A DNA stretch of 8,294 bases. Source: Bacteroidota bacterium. GTDB lineage: Bacteria > Bacteroidota > Bacteroidia > Flavobacteriales > Flavobacteriaceae. Of this stretch, positions 1-5,958 are shown in pieces. The notes beneath the pieces were generated by a model. It was not told where the DNA came from. It did not search any database and saw only the letters and a program-made list of their open reading frames with translations. The DNA is taken from NCBI GenBank assembly GCA_023437485.1, contig JAEZGB010000107.1, forward strand, positions 1-8,294, in the 5' to 3' direction. Both the position numbers and the translations under genes were made by a program. Numbering within the stretch: position 1 is the first letter of the stretch; each line of letters begins with the position of its first letter.

Positions 1-42
1 TGCCCCCTGCCCCCCACCCGCCACCCGAAATTTCCCACCCTG
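1..42. repeat. Degenerate heptanucleotide repeat tract, C-rich
   Basis: The first 42 bases divide into six consecutive 7-base units in one phase. Units 1 and 2 are both TGCCCCC, units 3 and 4 are CACCCGC and CACCCGA, unit 5 (AATTTCC) departs from the pattern, and unit 6 is CACCCTG. The tract may continue left of the window. It lies in non-coding DNA upstream of rluF. I see no gene in 1-205 apart from this tract, a second heptad tract at 157-184 and the rluF promoter box. The function is unknown; the periodicity is seen directly. Confidence 0.6.
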
Positions 43-156
43 CCGCGAATTTCCACGACGGGAAAACCGGAAAAAGTCAAAAAAAATGCACAACGGCTTG
101 CCTGCAAGAGTACAAATTAATTGTAGACGTTCAGCACAATTTGAATAACGCAATCA

Positions 157-184
157 AACTGACCACTGGCCGCTAACAGCCGAC
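157..184. repeat. Degenerate heptanucleotide repeat tract upstream of rluF
   Basis: There are four in-phase 7-base units: AACTGAC, CACTGGC, CGCTAAC and AGCCGAC, which share the shape nnCtgaC. The first unit is identical to the core unit of the longer tract at 3971-4019, which argues that the two belong to one class. The tract ends 9 bp before the rluF -7 promoter box. The units are more decayed than in the other tracts, so the call is weaker. Confidence 0.5.
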
Positions 185-193
185 AGCTTTAAT

Positions 194-201
194 TATCTTT
201 G
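194..201 (+). promoter_or_regulatory. Bacteroidetes-type -7 promoter box for rluF
   Basis: TATCTTTG is an exact match to the Bacteroidetes -7 consensus TAnnTTTG. It ends 4 nt before the rluF ATG at 206, so the expected transcription start would fall on or next to the start codon. No convincing TTG/TTTG -33 element is visible 17-23 bp upstream. It is either a promoter giving a nearly leaderless mRNA or a chance match. Confidence 0.5.
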
Positions 202-205
202 TCAA

Positions 206-994
206 ATGGAAGAACTAAAGCGCATCAACAAATTTCTTGGCGAATCCGGCTACTGCTCCCGGCGGGAAGCCGATGCGCTGGTGGCTGCGGGGCGCGTTTC
301 CATCAACGGGAAAACAGCCGAAATGGGTTCCAAGGTTTCGCCAGATGACCAGGTCAGGGTAGATGGCAAGCTCATTGCCGAACGGATGGAAAAACCGGTT
401 TACCTGGCCTTGAACAAACCTGTTGGAATCGAGTGCACCACCAACCAGAAAGTCAGGGGAAACATTGTTGATTTTGTCAATTACCCCAAACGGATTTTCC
501 CCATTGGCAGGCTGGACAAGAATAGCGAAGGCCTGATATTTCTCACTGATGATGGCGACATCGTCAACAAAATCCTGCGCGCGCGCAACAATCACGAAAA
601 AGAATACATCGTCACGGTTGACAAGCCTGTATCGGACCGGTTTGTCAAAAAAATGTCATCGGGAGTGCCCATTTTGGGTACCGTCACAAAACAGTGCCTG
701 GTTGAAAAGACCGGCCCGTATTCATTCCGGATCATCCTGACCCAGGGGCTAAACCGGCAGATCCGGCGAATGTGCGAATTTTTGGGATATGAGGTGCGAT
801 CGCTGAAAAGGACCCGGATCATCAATATAAAGTTGGACCTGCCAACGGGCCGTTACAGGGAATTAACACCGGCGGAAATCAGCGAACTCCAAGCCTTGAT
901 AGAACCCTCGTCAAAAACCCAGGAAGCCAGCCTGCCCAAATCCGTTTCACAACCCATCCTCAACCAGCGAAGTGGAAGGCGCGCCCAAAAATAA
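206..994 (+). CDS. rluF: 23S rRNA pseudouridine synthase, RluF type (RsuA family)
   Basis: This 262-residue enzyme should isomerise a uridine of 23S rRNA to pseudouridine. E. coli RluF acts on U2604 and also on tRNA-Tyr; the exact target here is inferred. An N-terminal S4 RNA-binding domain occupies about residues 5-60 (RINKFLGESGYCSRREAD). The RsuA/RluB/E/F catalytic domain follows, with the motif GRLDKNSEGL and its catalytic aspartate at D104. The blocks HEKEYIVTVDKP (130-141), GVPILGTVTK (153-162) and LNRQIRRMCEFLGYEV (182-197) match RluF more closely than RluB or RsuA. The basic tail after about 235 is variable and low in complexity. The start at 206 is the only reasonable one, because the S4 domain begins at residue 6. 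The 3' end overlaps the next gene by 23 bp, implying co-transcription. Confidence 0.93.
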   Translation: MEELKRINKFLGESGYCSRREADALVAAGRVSINGKTAEMGSKVSPDDQVRVDGKLIAERMEKPVYLALNKPVGIECTTNQKVRGNIVDFVNYPKRIFPIGRLDKNSEGLIFLTDDGDIVNKILRARNNHEKEYIVTVDKPVSDRFVKKMSSGVPILGTVTKQCLVEKTGPYSFRIILTQGLNRQIRRMCEFLGYEVRSLKRTRIINIKLDLPTGRYRELTPAEISELQALIEPSSKTQEASLPKSVSQPILNQRSGRRAQK

Positions 995-1268
995 GAGCGT
1001 TTCCTGGCCGGCATTGACGATTGCCATTCTGTTAGCCGTATCCTGGTTGTTTTGGCTGATCGCCTTGTATACTGATGTATACGCCTTTATCTTGACCGGA
1101 GCTATTTTTGAAGCCTTATGGCTGCCGATGCTGGCGCTACTTGCAATACTGCCATTTTCGATTCTTTGCTTCTGGGCACGTCACAAATTTGCGATGCGTT
1201 CGGCGTTTCCTTTATTGCTACTGGCCTGGTCTGCACTTCTGCTATTTTTATTGACGCGAAAACTCTGA
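972..1268 (+). CDS. Small three-helix membrane protein, function unknown
   Basis: I do not recognise this 98-residue protein. It has a short polar N-terminus (about residues 1-12) and three hydrophobic segments, at roughly 13-36, 38-63 and 75-95. A basic loop, ARHKFAMR, lies between the second and third, and the protein ends in RKL. That is a small integral inner-membrane protein with no visible catalytic or ligand motif. It starts with GTG inside the last 23 bp of rluF, in a different frame, which indicates translational coupling to rluF. No Shine-Dalgarno sequence is obvious. It ends 38 bp from the convergent folD gene. The long hydrophobic pattern and the tight junction favour a real gene. 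Any functional link to RluF is unproven. Confidence 0.7.
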   Translation: MEGAPKNKSVSWPALTIAILLAVSWLFWLIALYTDVYAFILTGAIFEALWLPMLALLAILPFSILCFWARHKFAMRSAFPLLLLAWSALLLFLLTRKL

Positions 1269-1306
1269 TACAGCAATCTGCCCGCCGATACCCGTGAGGG
1301 CAAAAG

Positions 1307-2215
1307 CTACAGGCGCTGACGCCGCTGGGTACGGGCGAGCAACGTATTTTTGAGCAGCATCGCGATGGTCATGGGGCCCACGCCACCCGGGACCGGTGTA
1401 ATGAACGAAGCTTTTTTGCTGACGTTTTCAAAATCGACGTCACCGGTAATCACATAGCCTTTTTCCGAAAATTTATCTTCTACCCTGGTAATCCCCACGT
1501 CAATCACTACCGCGTCGTCCTTGATCATCTCGGCTTTGAGGTAATTGGGCACGCCAAGCGCGGTGATGATGATATCGGCCTGTGTAGTGATTTGCGAAAT
1601 ATTTTTGGTATAGGAATGCGTCAGGGTAACGGTCGAATTTCCCGGGAAACCCTTCCTTCCCATCAGTATGCTCATCGGGCGCCCAACAATATGGCTTCGG
1701 CCAATGACCACCGTATGTTTGCCCTTGGTTTCGACTCCGTAGCGTTCAAGCAATTCCAGAATCCCGAAGGGCGTTGCGGGAATAAATGTTGACATATCCA
1801 ATGCCATCTTGCCAAAGTTCTCAGGATGAAATCCGTCGACGTCCTTTGACGGGTCAATGGCCATCAGGACTTTTTGGGTATTAATCTGGTCTGGAAGAGG
1901 GAGCTGAACAATGAAACCGTCAATATTGTCATCGTCATTGAGCTTCTGGATCTTTCGCAGCAATTCCAGTTCGGACGTAGTGCTGGGCATCCGAATCAGC
2001 GTGGACTCAAACCCTACCCGTTCACAGGCCTTGACTTTGCTGTTGACATAAGTAAGGCTCGCACCGTCATTCCCGACGATGATTGCCGCCAGGTGCGGAA
2101 CTTTTTCGCCGCTTGCCTTCATCAGGTCAACCTCCTGCCGGATTTCGTTCTTGATGTCGGACGATGTTTTCTTGCCGTCGAGTATCTGCACTGCTGGAAG
2201 TTTAGTTAATGACAC
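1307..2215 (-). CDS. folD: Bifunctional methylenetetrahydrofolate dehydrogenase / methenyltetrahydrofolate cyclohydrolase
   Basis: FolD is cytoplasmic. It interconverts 5,10-methylene-, 5,10-methenyl- and 10-formyl-tetrahydrofolate with NADP+, supplying one-carbon units for purine and formyl-Met synthesis. Counting from the GTG at 2215 (302 residues), the catalytic domain holds SLTYVNSKVKACERVG with Tyr56 and Lys60 of the YxxxK active site, VQLPLP (103-108) and KDVDGFHP (124-131, Asp127). The Rossmann domain holds GRSHIVGRP (172-180), and PGGVGPMT (276-283) closes the site. All key residues are present. Start choice is uncertain: known FolD proteins begin near MQ-LLDGKK, which corresponds to a second in-frame GTG at 2191. 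The GTG at 2215 has AAAGGAG only 1 nt upstream, which is too close for a normal ribosome binding site. The gene lies 47 bp downstream of ffh on the same strand, so co-transcription is likely. Confidence 0.95.
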   Translation of the reverse strand: MSLTKLPAVQILDGKKTSSDIKNEIRQEVDLMKASGEKVPHLAAIIVGNDGASLTYVNSKVKACERVGFESTLIRMPSTTSELELLRKIQKLNDDDNIDGFIVQLPLPDQINTQKVLMAIDPSKDVDGFHPENFGKMALDMSTFIPATPFGILELLERYGVETKGKHTVVIGRSHIVGRPMSILMGRKGFPGNSTVTLTHSYTKNISQITTQADIIITALGVPNYLKAEMIKDDAVVIDVGITRVEDKFSEKGYVITGDVDFENVSKKASFITPVPGGVGPMTIAMLLKNTLLARTQRRQRL

Positions 2216-2216
2216 G

Positions 2217-2265
2217 CTCCTTTTATCTTTCGACTTTTGTCTTTTGTCTTTCCTCTTTCCTCTTA
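2217..2265 (-). repeat. Heptanucleotide repeat tract filling the ffh-folD spacer
   Basis: Seven 7-base units in perfect phase cover 49 bp. On the + strand every unit has the form nnnCTT(T/A): CTCCTTT, TATCTTT, CGACTTT, TGTCTTT twice, CCTCTTT, CCTCTTA. Read in the direction of transcription (minus strand) they are AAAGnnn units. The unit next to ffh contains the ffh stop codon (2263-2265). The unit next to folD reads AAAGGAG, a Shine-Dalgarno-like sequence. Apart from one base before the folD GTG, the whole spacer is made of this repeat. The pattern is seen directly; a role in spacing, mRNA structure or translation is a guess. Confidence 0.75.
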
Positions 2266-3609
2266 CTTCATGCCTGGCATCCCTTTCATGCCTCCCATCA
2301 TTTTCATCAGGTTTTTGCCGCCGGGCCCCTGCATCATCTTCATCATCTTGCTCATCTGGTCAAACTGCTTCATAAGCTGGTTGACCTGTTCTATTTTGGT
2401 TCCGGAACCTTTGGCTATGCGGTTTTTGCGCTTGACATCGATCAGCGAAGGCTTCTTGCGCTCAGCCGGTGTCATGGAATGGATGATGGCCTCGATGTGC
2501 TTAAAGGCATCGTCTTCAATCTCGATATCTTTCATGGCTTTTGACGCGCCGGGGATCATTCCCACCAAATCCTTCATGTTGCCCATTTTTTTGACCTGCT
2601 GGATCTGGGCCAAAAAATCGTCAAACCCAAATTCGTTCTTGGCAATTTTCTTTTGCAGTTTGCGAGCCTCCTCTTCATTGAACTGCTCCTGCGCGCGCTC
2701 CACAAGTGAGATCACGTCACCCATCCCCAAAATCCTGTCGGCCATACGGGAAGGATAGAACACGTCAAGCGCTTCCATCTTTTCGCCCGTCCCCACAAAT
2801 TTAATTGGCTTATCCACCACCGATTTGATCGAAATGGCAGCACCGCCACGGGTATCACCGTCCAGTTTGGTCAGGACCACCCCGTCAAAATTGAGCCTGT
2901 CGTTAAAGGCTTTGGCCGTATTGACCGCGTCCTGGCCCGTCATGGCATCAACCACGAAAAGTGTTTCCTGCGGCTGAATGGCGCGGTGAACATTGGCGAT
3001 CTCGTCCATCATCTGCTCGTCAATGGCGAGGCGTCCGGCAGTATCGACAATCACAACATTGAAACCATTTGATTTCGCGTGGCGGATGGCGTTCTGCGCA
3101 ATTTCTACCGGGTTCTTGTTTTCAGGTTCGGAATAAACCTCAACACCAACCTGCTCGCCCACCACATGCAACTGATTGATGGCAGCGGGACGGTAAATAT
3201 CACAAGCAACCAGGAGCGGCTTTTTATTTTTCTTTGCTTTGAGGAACAAGGCAAGTTTGCCTGAAAACGTAGTCTTTCCAGATCCCTGCAAACCTGACAT
3301 CAGGATCACCGACGGATTCCCGGAAAGGTTTACCCCGGCCACATCGCCTCCCATGAGCTCAGTAAGTTCGTCCTTGACCAGTTTCACCAGGAGTTGCCCC
3401 GGCTGAAGCGTAGTGAGAACGTTTTGGCCTATCGCTTTTTCTTTGACCTTGTTGGTAAATTCCTTGGCAATCTTGAAGTTGACGTCGGCATCGAGCAATG
3501 CCCGGCGTACCTCTTTAAGGGTGTCGGCAACATTGACTTCGGTGATTTTTCCGTGGCCTTTCAGTATGTGAAACGCCTTATCGAGCTTCTCGCTTAGATT
3601 CTCAAACAT
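2263..3609 (-). CDS. ffh: Signal recognition particle GTPase Ffh (SRP54)
   Basis: Ffh binds 4.5S/SRP RNA and hydrophobic signal sequences on ribosome-nascent chains. It delivers them to the receptor FtsY at the inner membrane in a GTP-dependent cycle. The 448 residues have the full order: an N-domain helical bundle (about 1-90); the G domain with P-loop GLQGSGKTT (106-114), CDIYRPAA (136-143), DTAGR (189-193) and TKLDGDTRGG (247-256); then a methionine-rich M domain (about 305-448) with MIPGASK, SMTPAER and the RNA-binding RKNRIAKGSGT segment (394-404). The C-terminal tail is rich in Met, Gly and Lys. I chose the ATG at 3609, which gives the usual MFENLSEKL start. The upstream in-frame TTG at 3630 overlaps the probable -7 promoter box. 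folD follows 47 bp downstream. Confidence 0.97.
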   Translation of the reverse strand: MFENLSEKLDKAFHILKGHGKITEVNVADTLKEVRRALLDADVNFKIAKEFTNKVKEKAIGQNVLTTLQPGQLLVKLVKDELTELMGGDVAGVNLSGNPSVILMSGLQGSGKTTFSGKLALFLKAKKNKKPLLVACDIYRPAAINQLHVVGEQVGVEVYSEPENKNPVEIAQNAIRHAKSNGFNVVIVDTAGRLAIDEQMMDEIANVHRAIQPQETLFVVDAMTGQDAVNTAKAFNDRLNFDGVVLTKLDGDTRGGAAISIKSVVDKPIKFVGTGEKMEALDVFYPSRMADRILGMGDVISLVERAQEQFNEEEARKLQKKIAKNEFGFDDFLAQIQQVKKMGNMKDLVGMIPGASKAMKDIEIEDDAFKHIEAIIHSMTPAERKKPSLIDVKRKNRIAKGSGTKIEQVNQLMKQFDQMSKMMKMMQGPGGKNLMKMMGGMKGMPGMK

Positions 3610-3627
3610 AATCGCAATTTTGAGTCG

Positions 3628-3635
3628 CAAATTTA
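3628..3635 (-). promoter_or_regulatory. Bacteroidetes-type -7 promoter box for ffh
   Basis: On the minus strand this reads TAAATTTG, an exact TAnnTTTG match. It ends 18 nt before the chosen ffh ATG at 3609, almost the same spacing as the argS box. No clear -33 TTG is visible. Its position also argues against starting ffh at the in-frame TTG at 3630, which lies inside the box. Confidence 0.5.
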
Positions 3636-3734
3636 GACAAAACCGCGCGAATTTTTAGATTCCCGGCGCTATATATACCACAATCCTGTAAAGAAACGTG
3701 TACTTTTTATAGCAGGCCTGCCTCTTTAGTGGAG

Positions 3735-3742
3735 TAACTTTA
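3735..3742 (+). promoter_or_regulatory. Possible -7 promoter box for the small lipoprotein gene
   Basis: TAACTTTA matches TAnnTTTG at all but the last base. It ends 19 nt before the lipoprotein ATG at 3762, the same distance as at argS. There is no visible -33 element. Its main support is the shared geometry with the other promoters in the window. Confidence 0.3.
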
Positions 3743-3761
3743 AATTCAAAATTCAATAGCC

Positions 3762-3941
3762 ATGAAAACCACTGCATTTATCAGACACGCGATGGCGGTA
3801 GCCTTGTTGGCCCTGATTACCGCATCCTGCGCGCCGCGGTACGCCTCATATGGAACAGCGCATGACCGCACCGGGACAAACGGCGCTACCAACGGAAATG
3901 GAAAAGCACCCTCAACATCGGCGCATTCCTTTAGATACTAA
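3762..3941 (+). CDS. Small predicted lipoprotein, 59 residues, function unknown
   Basis: This short gene runs from ATG to TAA. Its N-terminus is a textbook export signal: MKTTAFIRH (charged), then a hydrophobic stretch AMAVALLALITA, then the lipobox-like TASC with the candidate lipidated cysteine at residue 23. The mature part is only about 37 residues. It is polar and low in complexity (Gly, Thr, Asn, Ser, Ala), with CAPRYAS after the cysteine and SFRY at the end, and has no recognisable domain. It would be anchored in the outer or inner membrane facing the periplasm. It stands alone on the + strand between ffh and argS, both on the minus strand. A weak promoter box lies 19 nt upstream and a small hairpin follows the stop. 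I recognise no family. The signal peptide is strong; the biological role is unknown. Confidence 0.72.
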   Translation: MKTTAFIRHAMAVALLALITASCAPRYASYGTAHDRTGTNGATNGNGKAPSTSAHSFRY

Positions 3942-3958
3942 ACCCAAAACGGTTGGGT
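3942..3958. terminator. Weak hairpin after the lipoprotein stop codon
   Basis: ACCCAA (3942-3947) and TTGGGT (3953-3958) form a 6 bp stem with a 5-base loop, starting directly after the lipoprotein TAA. No T-run follows on the + strand. On the minus strand, the direction of argS transcripts, the stem is followed by TTAGTATC, so it could serve argS instead. A stem this short without a clear U-tract is only a modest terminator candidate. Confidence 0.35.
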
Positions 3959-3970
3959 GAAGTTGGATCA

Positions 3971-4019
3971 CACTGATGACTGACAACTGACAACTGACAA
4001 CTGACGACTTACAACCAAC
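3971..4019. repeat. Heptanucleotide repeat tract, AACTGAC type
   Basis: Seven in-phase 7-base units cover 49 bp between the lipoprotein stop and the argS stop: CACTGAT, GACTGAC, three perfect AACTGAC copies (3985-4005), GACTTAC and AACCAAC. The middle is perfect and the ends are decayed, as expected for a repeat that expands internally and drifts at its edges. It ends 6 bp from the argS stop codon. Its function is unknown; it could be the 3' trailer of the argS transcript or of the lipoprotein transcript. Confidence 0.8.
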
Positions 4020-4025
4020 CCCTTC

Positions 4026-5804
4026 CTACATTCTTTCCGGAACCCCAATCCCCAAAAGTGAAAATGCCGAGGCGATCACCTGGCCCACCTTGTGCGAAAG
4101 CTGGATCCGGAAGTCGCGATTTTGTGCGTTTTCTTCGGCCAGGATGGGTACAGATTGATAAAAAGAGTTGTATTCCTTGACCAGCTCATAGGTATAATTG
4201 GCAATGATGGCAGGGCTGTGCGCCGATGCGGCCTGTTGGATGGTTTCGGGGAATTGCGCCAGAAACTTCAATAGTTCCTTCTCTTTAGGATGGAGCCCGG
4301 CGGGATTGGCATCATTATCCGGCAAGGTTTCGGCGCGGCGCAATATCGATTGGATCCGCGCGTAAGTGTATTGGATGAAAGGCCCGGTGTTGCCCGCGAA
4401 ATCAACCGATTCTTCCGGGTTAAAAAGGATCCGTTTTTTGGGATCGACCTTGAGAATATAATATTTAAGCGCTCCAAGCCCAATAATATTGTACAACCGT
4501 TTTTTATCCTGGTCGGGATAACCTTCCAGTTTGCCCAGTTCAGCCGAGATCCTTTCGGCCGTCTCCACCATCTCGTCAATGAGATCGTCGGCATCGACCA
4601 CGGTGCCTTCACGGCTTTTCATCTTGCCTGATGGGAGATCGACCATGCCGTATGAAAGATGATAAAGGTTTTCGGCCCACTCAAAACCAAGCTTTTGCAA
4701 GATCAGGAACAAAACCTTGAAGTGGTAATCCTGTTCATTGCCTACGGTATACACCATTCCCGCGATGCCCGGGAAATCCTGCACGCGCTGAATCGCCGTG
4801 CCAATGTCCTGGGTCATATAAACCGCCGTACCGTCGCTCCGGAGCACGATTTTGCGGTCAAGGCCTTCGGCAGTGAGATCAATCCAGACCGAACCGTCGG
4901 GGTCGCGTTCAAATACACCTTTCTCAAGGCCCATCTGCACCACGTCCTTGCCCAGAAGATAGGTCTGGCTCTCATAATAGATTTTGTCAAAGTCCACGCC
5001 CAGATTTTTATAGGTCTGCCCAAATCCGTCGTATACCCAGCCGTTCATTTTCTCCCAAAGCTCAAGCACCTGCGGGTCACCCTGTTCCCATTGTTGCAGC
5101 ATCAGCTGGGCTTTTTGCATAAGGGGGGCAATTTTTTTGGCCTGTTCCTCGGGCATTCCCTGCTGAATCAGTTCGCGCACCTGCTCGCGATACGCCTGGT
5201 CAAATGCCACATAATAATTGCCGACGAGTTTATCGCCTTTTAACCCAGTGGATGCAGGTGTTTCCCCTTTACCGAATTCCTGCCACGCAATCATCGATTT
5301 GCAAATATGGATTCCGCGGTCATTCACGATTTGGGTTTTGTAAACCCTGTTTCCAGCCGCTTCGAGAATCCTGGCCACGGAATACCCCAGCAAATTATTG
5401 CGTACATGGCCAAGATGCAGGGGTTTGTTGGTATTGGGTGAAGAATATTCGACCAATATTGCGGGGGAACCGGGCGTGGGGGTGCTAATCCCGAAATTAT
5501 CGGCGCTTTTGACCGAATTGAAGAAGTCAAGATAGTAATTACCTGAAACCACGATATTCAAAAAACCCGAAACCACATTATAGGAATCAACCATCCCGCC
5601 ATTAGCCCTCAGGTAGTCGCCAATGCGTGTACCGATTTCGGCAGGCGATGATTTTAAAAGTTTGACCAGCGGGAAAATTACCAAGGTCACATCGCCTTCA
5701 AAATCGCGCCTGGTCGCCTGAAATTCCAGAGAGACCGATTTAAGTGAAAACAGATTTTGAAGCGCCTGGTCAACCAAAGGGGCAAGATGTTGGGATGGGT
5801 TCAT
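4026..5804 (-). CDS. argS: Arginyl-tRNA synthetase
   Basis: This class I synthetase attaches arginine to tRNA-Arg with ATP in the cytoplasm and, as usual for ArgS, needs bound tRNA for amino-acid activation. The 592 residues show the expected order. The N-terminal Add-1 tRNA D-loop-recognition domain covers about 1-85 (EFQATRRDFEGDVTLVIFPL). The Rossmann catalytic core carries the HIGH motif as HLGH (130-133) in SSPNTNKPLHLGH. The KMSKS-type loop is SGKMKSREG (392-400). The C-terminal helical anticodon-binding domain starts near 465 (DFAGNTGPFIQYTYARI) and ends GVPERM. I chose the ATG at 5804. An earlier in-frame start at 5879 would add 25 residues not seen in the family and lies upstream of the -7 promoter box. 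No partner gene is close; the neighbours on both sides are on the opposite strand. Confidence 0.97.
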   Translation of the reverse strand: MNPSQHLAPLVDQALQNLFSLKSVSLEFQATRRDFEGDVTLVIFPLVKLLKSSPAEIGTRIGDYLRANGGMVDSYNVVSGFLNIVVSGNYYLDFFNSVKSADNFGISTPTPGSPAILVEYSSPNTNKPLHLGHVRNNLLGYSVARILEAAGNRVYKTQIVNDRGIHICKSMIAWQEFGKGETPASTGLKGDKLVGNYYVAFDQAYREQVRELIQQGMPEEQAKKIAPLMQKAQLMLQQWEQGDPQVLELWEKMNGWVYDGFGQTYKNLGVDFDKIYYESQTYLLGKDVVQMGLEKGVFERDPDGSVWIDLTAEGLDRKIVLRSDGTAVYMTQDIGTAIQRVQDFPGIAGMVYTVGNEQDYHFKVLFLILQKLGFEWAENLYHLSYGMVDLPSGKMKSREGTVVDADDLIDEMVETAERISAELGKLEGYPDQDKKRLYNIIGLGALKYYILKVDPKKRILFNPEESVDFAGNTGPFIQYTYARIQSILRRAETLPDNDANPAGLHPKEKELLKFLAQFPETIQQAASAHSPAIIANYTYELVKEYNSFYQSVPILAEENAQNRDFRIQLSHKVGQVIASAFSLLGIGVPERM

Positions 5805-5823
5805 GTTGAATTTTATAGAGCCG

Positions 5824-5831
5824 CAAAGATA
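5824..5831 (-). promoter_or_regulatory. Bacteroidetes-type -7 promoter box for argS
   Basis: On the minus strand this reads TATCTTTG followed by CGGC, an exact TAnnTTTG match. It ends 19 nt before the argS ATG at 5804. No clear TTG -33 element sits 17-23 bp upstream; the nearest candidate is a T-rich CTTTATTTG stretch. This is the best promoter match on the minus strand, and it supports the 5804 start over the longer one. Confidence 0.62.
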
Positions 5832-5864
5832 AGGCTTGGAAATCAAATAAAGCGCACCTTCGAA

Positions 5865-5893
5865 ATCGACAAACGGCAAAAATCATCGACAAA
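5865..5893. repeat. Pair of 9 bp direct repeats in the argS / secreted-protein divergent gap
   Basis: ATCGACAAA occurs at 5865-5873 and again at 5885-5893, exactly 20 bp apart start to start. That is about two helical turns, so both would face the same side of the DNA. The repeats lie upstream of the argS promoter box, in the 210 bp region between the divergent argS and large exported-protein genes. A regulator-binding role is possible but unsupported by anything else. Confidence 0.3.
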
Positions 5894-5958
5894 ATGCACG
5901 TTAAATTGTAAGAATTTTAAGGTAAATTCAAATATTATTGTGCAGTTCATCGATTTTT

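Noticed and set aside
1..205. Possible gene or RNA gene in the left flank
   Set aside because: All frames on both strands are interrupted, no tRNA-like cloverleaf or conserved RNA pattern is visible, and the region is explained in part by two heptad tracts and the rluF promoter box.
1269..1306. Possible bidirectional terminator between the convergent membrane-protein gene and folD
   Set aside because: The best stems (TGCCC with GGGCA, or CCC with GGG) are only 3-5 bp, compete with each other, and have no proper T-run on either side beyond a short A4/T4.
3669..3677. TATATATA-type stretch in the ffh / lipoprotein gap as a sigma70-like promoter
   Set aside because: It lacks the TAnnTTTG form used by Bacteroidetes, is about 85 bp from the lipoprotein start, and better candidates sit closer to both genes.
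4659..5243. A 194-codon + strand frame
   Set aside because: It is antisense to the argS catalytic domain, and its translation looks like a mirror of the argS codons with no motif.
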